From positions 1 through 25,686 of the forward strand of contig CAMPGT010000023.1 of assembly GCA_946885665.1 (NCBI GenBank): a DNA stretch of 25,686 nt, in the 5' to 3' direction. This DNA comes from an uncultured Chitinophagaceae bacterium (GTDB lineage Bacteria; Bacteroidota; Bacteroidia; Chitinophagales; Chitinophagaceae). The translations under genes were made by a program, and so were the position numbers. Positions 22,534-25,686 of the stretch are shown piece after piece. The notes below the pieces were generated by a model, which saw nothing but the letters and a program-made list of their open reading frames with translations, was not told where the DNA came from and did not search any database. Position 1 is the first letter of the stretch. Each line of letters starts with the position of its first letter.

Positions 22534-24927
22534 TCACTCTTTCATCATATCGAGTATCACACTCGTAATCTCTTCCCGGTTGGGCTTGCTGAAATAATCC
22601 CCATCACTTCCATACGCCGGGCGGTGCGCCTTACCGGTTATTGTTCGGGGGGCAGCATCAAGCCAGCGGTATCCATTCTGTTTTTCCATTACGATATTAA
22701 ACATGTAGCCCGCAGCGCCGCCGGGCACGTCTTCATCTACAAATAATATTTTGTTGGTTTTTTTCAGCGAGGCGAGAATGCTTTCATTTACGTCGAATGG
22801 AAGCAGCGTTTGCACATCAACAATTTCAACACTAACGCCGTGCTTTTCCAGGATTACCGCAGCTTCCTCCACAATCCTGAGTGTTGAACCGTACGAAACA
22901 ACGGTGATATCGGTACCCTCCCTGATCACTTCCGGCTCGCCGAGCGCCACGGTATAATCGAGGATGTTGGCAGGAAGCTTTTCCTTGCGCCGATAGCCAT
23001 TCAGTGATTCAACCATGATGCCGGGATCATTTCCGCGAAGCAATGTATTGTAAAGGCCTATTGCCTGCACCATGTTGCGGGGTACGCAGATATGAAATCC
23101 CCTGAGTGCATGTACCATCACCCCCATCGGCGACCCGCTGTGCCAGATGCCCTCGAGCCTGTGGCCACGGGTGCGCAGGATAAACGGACAACTTTGCTTG
23201 CCAATGGTTCGCCAATGCATGCAGGCCGCATCGTCGGTAAGTGTTTGCAGGCCGTAATAAATGTAGTCGAGGTATTGTATTTCAGCGATGGGGCGGAGGC
23301 CGCGCATCGACAACCCAATGCCCTGACCCACAATAGTGAGCTCGCGAATGCCGCTGTCGAAGATCCTCGACTCACCGTGCTTGTGCTGTAATCCCGCGAA
23401 TCCCTGGTTTACGTCGCCTATCTTCCCAACATCTTCACCGAAGGCCACTACCTCCGGGCGCCGGCTCAACAGTTCATCAAAATACCGGTTCAATATTTCA
23501 TAACCGTTCAACAGGGGCGCATCGGGCGCATACTCGGCGCTGTTAGTTTTTATCAGGCGCGGACTTTTTGGCGACTCGTCATACAGGTGGGTGTGGAAGA
23601 GGTCGTAATTCTCTTTCTTGAGCTGCTCGTAATATTCTTTTATCTCATGCGCATGTGGCGCATCGCCTGCGGCAAGGATGGAAGTGTAAAGCGTTTGCAA
23701 AACGTCTTTCCTATTAGGTTCCTTGTTGGTCACGAGCATCTTCCGCGCCTTTGCAATGTCGCCATTTACGTCGGCGCCATTGTTCACCAGATCGTCCATC
23801 AGGCCAATGGTGCGGTCCACAAGTACCTTCACGCCATTGAGGTACCTCGTCCAGGCAGCCTGGCGGCTTTTTTTAATGTGATCCTTTGCCGCGTATTCAA
23901 TATTGTTCAGCTCCTCTTCGCTGGCGAGGGCATTGGCAAGTATCCATTCGCGGAATTTTTTGTTGGAGTCCCAGTTCCTTTCCCACTCAAGGCGTTCGTG
24001 TGGTTTGTAACGTTCATGGCTGCCCGAAGTGGAGTGGCCCTGCGGCTGGGTTACTTCTTCTACGTGAAAGAGCACCGGAACATGTGTTTGCCGCATAGAT
24101 GCGATGGCGCGTTCAAACACTTCGCACATGCCGGCGTAATCCCAGGCCTTCACCCTGTAAATATTAATGCCGTTGCTGTCTTCCGTTTTTTGCAGGCCCT
24201 TCATCGCCTCGGAGATAGAGCCCTTGGTGGTCTGCATCTCTTTCGGTACGGAGATGCCGTACCCGTCGTCCCACACAAACACCGCAAGCGGGATCTGCAT
24301 CACGCCGGCAGCGTTCATGATCTCCCAAAAATGACCCTCGGAAGTGGATGCGTCGCCAATGGTGGCGAAACACACTTCGTTGCCATTGTTACTGAGGTGT
24401 TGAAACTGTTTAAGGGCCGGATTTTCACGGAACAGCTTGGAGGCCAGCGCGAATCCGACCGATCGCGGTATCTGTGCGGCAGTGGGAGCCAGTGGACCGA
24501 CAATATTCCGGCGGTTCACAAGGTCCAGCCATTCGCCGTTCTCATCCACGAACGGCGTGGCGAAATGGGCGTTCATGTTGCGGCCGCCGCTATGCGGTTC
24601 GTTGTTAATGTCGGGATCGGCATACAGTTGCGAAAAGAACTCTTCCATGGTGGCCTGGCCGGTGGCAAAGGCGAAGGTCTGGTCGCGGTAGTAGCCCGAC
24701 AGGAAATCGCCGGGCTGGAAGAACTTGGCCGCGGCCACCTGGGCAACCTCCTTACCGTCGCCAAATATGCCGAATTTGGCCTTGCCGGTGAGCACCTCCC
24801 TGCGACCCAGCAAACTGGCCTCCCGACTCTCGCAGCATATGCGGTAGTCGTGCATCACCTCCTGCCGGAAGTGGCTGAAGGATAGTTTTTCAGTGGTTGC
24901 TGAGTTGATGTTGTCCACATGTTCCAT
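22534..24927 (-). CDS. Fused alpha/beta E1 component of a 2-oxoacid dehydrogenase (probably branched-chain type)
   Basis: A 797-residue thiamine diphosphate enzyme carrying both E1 subunits in one chain. The alpha half (about 1-430) has the TPP/Mg motif GDASTSEGHFWEIMN (191-205) with VWDDGYGISVP, and the loop QGHSTSGSHERYK (296-308) homologous to the regulatory loop of mammalian E1 alpha. The beta half (from about 470) has GEDVGKIGDVNQGF (497-510), FDSGIRELTIVGQGIGLSMRGLRPIAEIQYLDYIYYG and a C-terminal transketolase-type domain. It would decarboxylate 2-oxoisovalerate-type acids and pass the acyl group to a lipoyl E2. No E2 or E3 gene is in the window. It is transcribed alone, divergent from the DUF1573 pair. 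Pyruvate specificity cannot be fully excluded. Confidence 0.9.
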   Translation of the reverse strand: MEHVDNINSATTEKLSFSHFRQEVMHDYRICCESREASLLGRREVLTGKAKFGIFGDGKEVAQVAAAKFFQPGDFLSGYYRDQTFAFATGQATMEEFFSQLYADPDINNEPHSGGRNMNAHFATPFVDENGEWLDLVNRRNIVGPLAPTAAQIPRSVGFALASKLFRENPALKQFQHLSNNGNEVCFATIGDASTSEGHFWEIMNAAGVMQIPLAVFVWDDGYGISVPKEMQTTKGSISEAMKGLQKTEDSNGINIYRVKAWDYAGMCEVFERAIASMRQTHVPVLFHVEEVTQPQGHSTSGSHERYKPHERLEWERNWDSNKKFREWILANALASEEELNNIEYAAKDHIKKSRQAAWTRYLNGVKVLVDRTIGLMDDLVNNGADVNGDIAKARKMLVTNKEPNRKDVLQTLYTSILAAGDAPHAHEIKEYYEQLKKENYDLFHTHLYDESPKSPRLIKTNSAEYAPDAPLLNGYEILNRYFDELLSRRPEVVAFGEDVGKIGDVNQGFAGLQHKHGESRIFDSGIRELTIVGQGIGLSMRGLRPIAEIQYLDYIYYGLQTLTDDAACMHWRTIGKQSCPFILRTRGHRLEGIWHSGSPMGVMVHALRGFHICVPRNMVQAIGLYNTLLRGNDPGIMVESLNGYRRKEKLPANILDYTVALGEPEVIREGTDITVVSYGSTLRIVEEAAVILEKHGVSVEIVDVQTLLPFDVNESILASLKKTNKILFVDEDVPGGAAGYMFNIVMEKQNGYRWLDAAPRTITGKAHRPAYGSDGDYFSKPNREEITSVILDMMKE

Positions 24928-24995
24928 GTCGCAAACCTAAGGAATTTTATAAATTGCGGTTAAACCGTTAAAATCGGCGGAATCTTTGAAAATTA

Positions 24996-25027
24996 TTGGT
25001 ATTCACCGAGTTTAACTATTATTTTTG
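24996..25027 (+). promoter_or_regulatory. Promoter of the DUF1573 gene pair
   Basis: TTG (24996-24998), a 21-nt spacer and TATTTTTG (25020-25027) fit the Bacteroidota TTG/TAnnTTTG promoter. The start of transcription would fall near 25034, 40 nt before the ATG at 25074. Confidence 0.7.
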
Positions 25028-25073
25028 GAATACGTTCAACATTAAAACGGATTAATTTTTACATTCTCAAGTA

Positions 25074-25511
25074 ATGAAACGAATTACCCTTCTTTTCTTA
25101 ATATTAGCTGCCGGCATAACTACCACTTATGCGCAGTCGATGGTGAAAAGAAATGCAGAAGTAATCGGCATGAAGGAAACGACATTCGACTTCGGAAAGA
25201 TCCCGCAGGGAAAGCCGGTGACCCATAATTTCGAGGTCACGAACAGCGGCGACAAGCCGCTGATCATCGAAAACGTAGAGGCCTCGTGCGGCTGCACCAC
25301 GCCCGAATGGAGCCAGGACCCGGTGCCACCGGGCGGCCAAACCATTATCAAAGTGGGTTTCAATGCCTCTTCACAGGGACTGTTCAAAAAAAGCATCACC
25401 ATCAATTATAATGGTGACCAAACGAAGACCCTGTTGATTTCGGGAGAAGTTTATGCCCGGCCTACAACTTCTGCGCCCCTTAACGCGTCATTATCCTTAT
25501 TAAAACAATAA
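25074..25511 (+). CDS. DUF1573 family secreted protein
   Basis: A 145-residue protein with a signal peptide (residues 1-20, cleavage after TYA). The mature part is a single Ig-like/ASPM-type beta domain with the DUF1573 hallmarks TTFDFGKIPQGKPVTHNFEVTNSGDKPLIIENVEASCGCTTPEWS (Cys72 and Cys74 in SCGCTTP) and PPGGQTIIKVGFNA. The short C-terminal extension is Ser/Thr/Leu rich. The function of the family is unclear; proteins like this are frequent, often in tandem, in Bacteroidota and are thought to be periplasmic or surface located. It is the first of two adjacent copies, with a 7-nt gap to the next. Confidence 0.92.
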   Translation: MKRITLLFLILAAGITTTYAQSMVKRNAEVIGMKETTFDFGKIPQGKPVTHNFEVTNSGDKPLIIENVEASCGCTTPEWSQDPVPPGGQTIIKVGFNASSQGLFKKSITINYNGDQTKTLLISGEVYARPTTSAPLNASLSLLKQ

Positions 25512-25518
25512 ACAAGAT

Positions 25519-25686
25519 ATGAAAGCTCTACTATTGGCATTTTCAGTTATGCTGGTATCCACAGCGGTTTTTTCGCAATCGAAGAAAGCCGAAGAATTGG
25601 TTGACTTCAAAGAAAAAGTATATGACTTCGGTAAAATCAAACAGGGCGTTCCTGTTACGCACGATTTTGAGTTTACCAACGTAAGT
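25519..25686 (+). CDS. DUF1573 family secreted protein, second copy (cut by window end)
   Basis: The first 56 codons of a gene starting at the ATG at 25519: signal peptide MKALLLAFSVMLVSTAVFSQ, then VDFKEKVYDFGKIKQGVPVTHDFEFTN, which parallels residues 37-57 of the preceding protein. It starts 7 nt after the previous stop and is surely in the same operon. The SCGCTTP part and the stop lie beyond the window, so its integrity cannot be judged. Confidence 0.88.
   Translation, partial: MKALLLAFSVMLVSTAVFSQSKKAEELVDFKEKVYDFGKIKQGVPVTHDFEFTNVS

Noticed and set aside
23587..24885. 432-codon open frame antisense to the fused E1 gene
   Set aside because: It lies wholly inside a clearly coding gene and has no recognisable domain. 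Long antisense frames arise from codon bias in GC-balanced genes.
24932..24939. TAGGTTTG on the minus strand as the E1 promoter
   Set aside because: It matches TAnnTTTG but has no TTG at the right distance and lies only 4 nt before the start codon, leaving no leader.

Overview
The window looks like a chromosomal segment of a Bacteroidota bacterium, most likely Chitinophagaceae or a close relative. Several signs agree. Four sites match the Bacteroidota housekeeping promoter -7 element TAnnTTTG, three of them with a TTG 19-21 nt upstream, and a fifth full promoter drives a candidate RNA. The gene order bamD - rpoZ (omega) - coaBC - DUF4835 - DUF4296 is typical of the phylum. The E1 alpha/beta fusion, paired DUF1573 proteins, TSP3/OmpA outer-membrane protein and weak Shine-Dalgarno sequences fit too. 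No tRNA, rRNA, CRISPR array, transposase or phage gene was seen.

Layout. 1-7014 (+) is envelope and core metabolism: an OmpA-like protein closed by a terminator, then a dense run of bamD, rpoZ, coaBC, DUF4835, DUF4296 and the two subunits of a 3-oxoacid CoA-transferase. 7011-14574 is a signalling island. It holds four NarL/FixJ-type response regulators (RR1 to RR4), two HisKA_3-type histidine kinases, two multi-pass membrane proteins and two small proteins of unknown function. Two minus-strand cassettes share the order membrane protein - kinase - regulator (MP1-HK1-RR1 and MP2-HK2-RR3). Two similar orphan regulators (RR2, RR4) lie on the plus strand behind long non-coding leaders. 14595-16597 holds mdh with a clear promoter, convergent with a family 9 glycosyltransferase. 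16722-19910 (-) is a transporter run (dicarboxylate/glutamate symporter, DedA, MFS). 20005-22389 (+) is an amino acid permease and a YebC-family regulator. 22534-24927 (-) is the fused E1. 25074-25686 (+) is a DUF1573 pair, the second cut by the window end.

The most unusual material is in the signalling island. The 574-bp gap before RR4 contains a full promoter (TTG-N20-TAAATTTG) and, about 200 bp downstream on the same strand, a strong intrinsic terminator. Together they define a candidate RNA of about 230 nt with no convincing ORF, divergent from RR4. A perfect TTATCCACA nonamer sits between the -33 and -7 elements of that promoter, and the same nonamer occurs as an inverted pair before RR2. 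RR2 and RR4 also share an ATAGTAT...CGTAGAT motif upstream. RR2 and RR3 converge so tightly that one CTAG palindrome provides both stop codons. HK1 lacks the usual Asp of the G1 box. MP1 has about 30 in-frame, partly hydrophobic codons upstream of its first ordinary start codon.

Functional reading (inference): the island is probably a local signalling network in which membrane-associated kinases feed several regulators. Nothing in the window identifies the stimulus or the target genes. The flanking blocks look like ordinary housekeeping genes.
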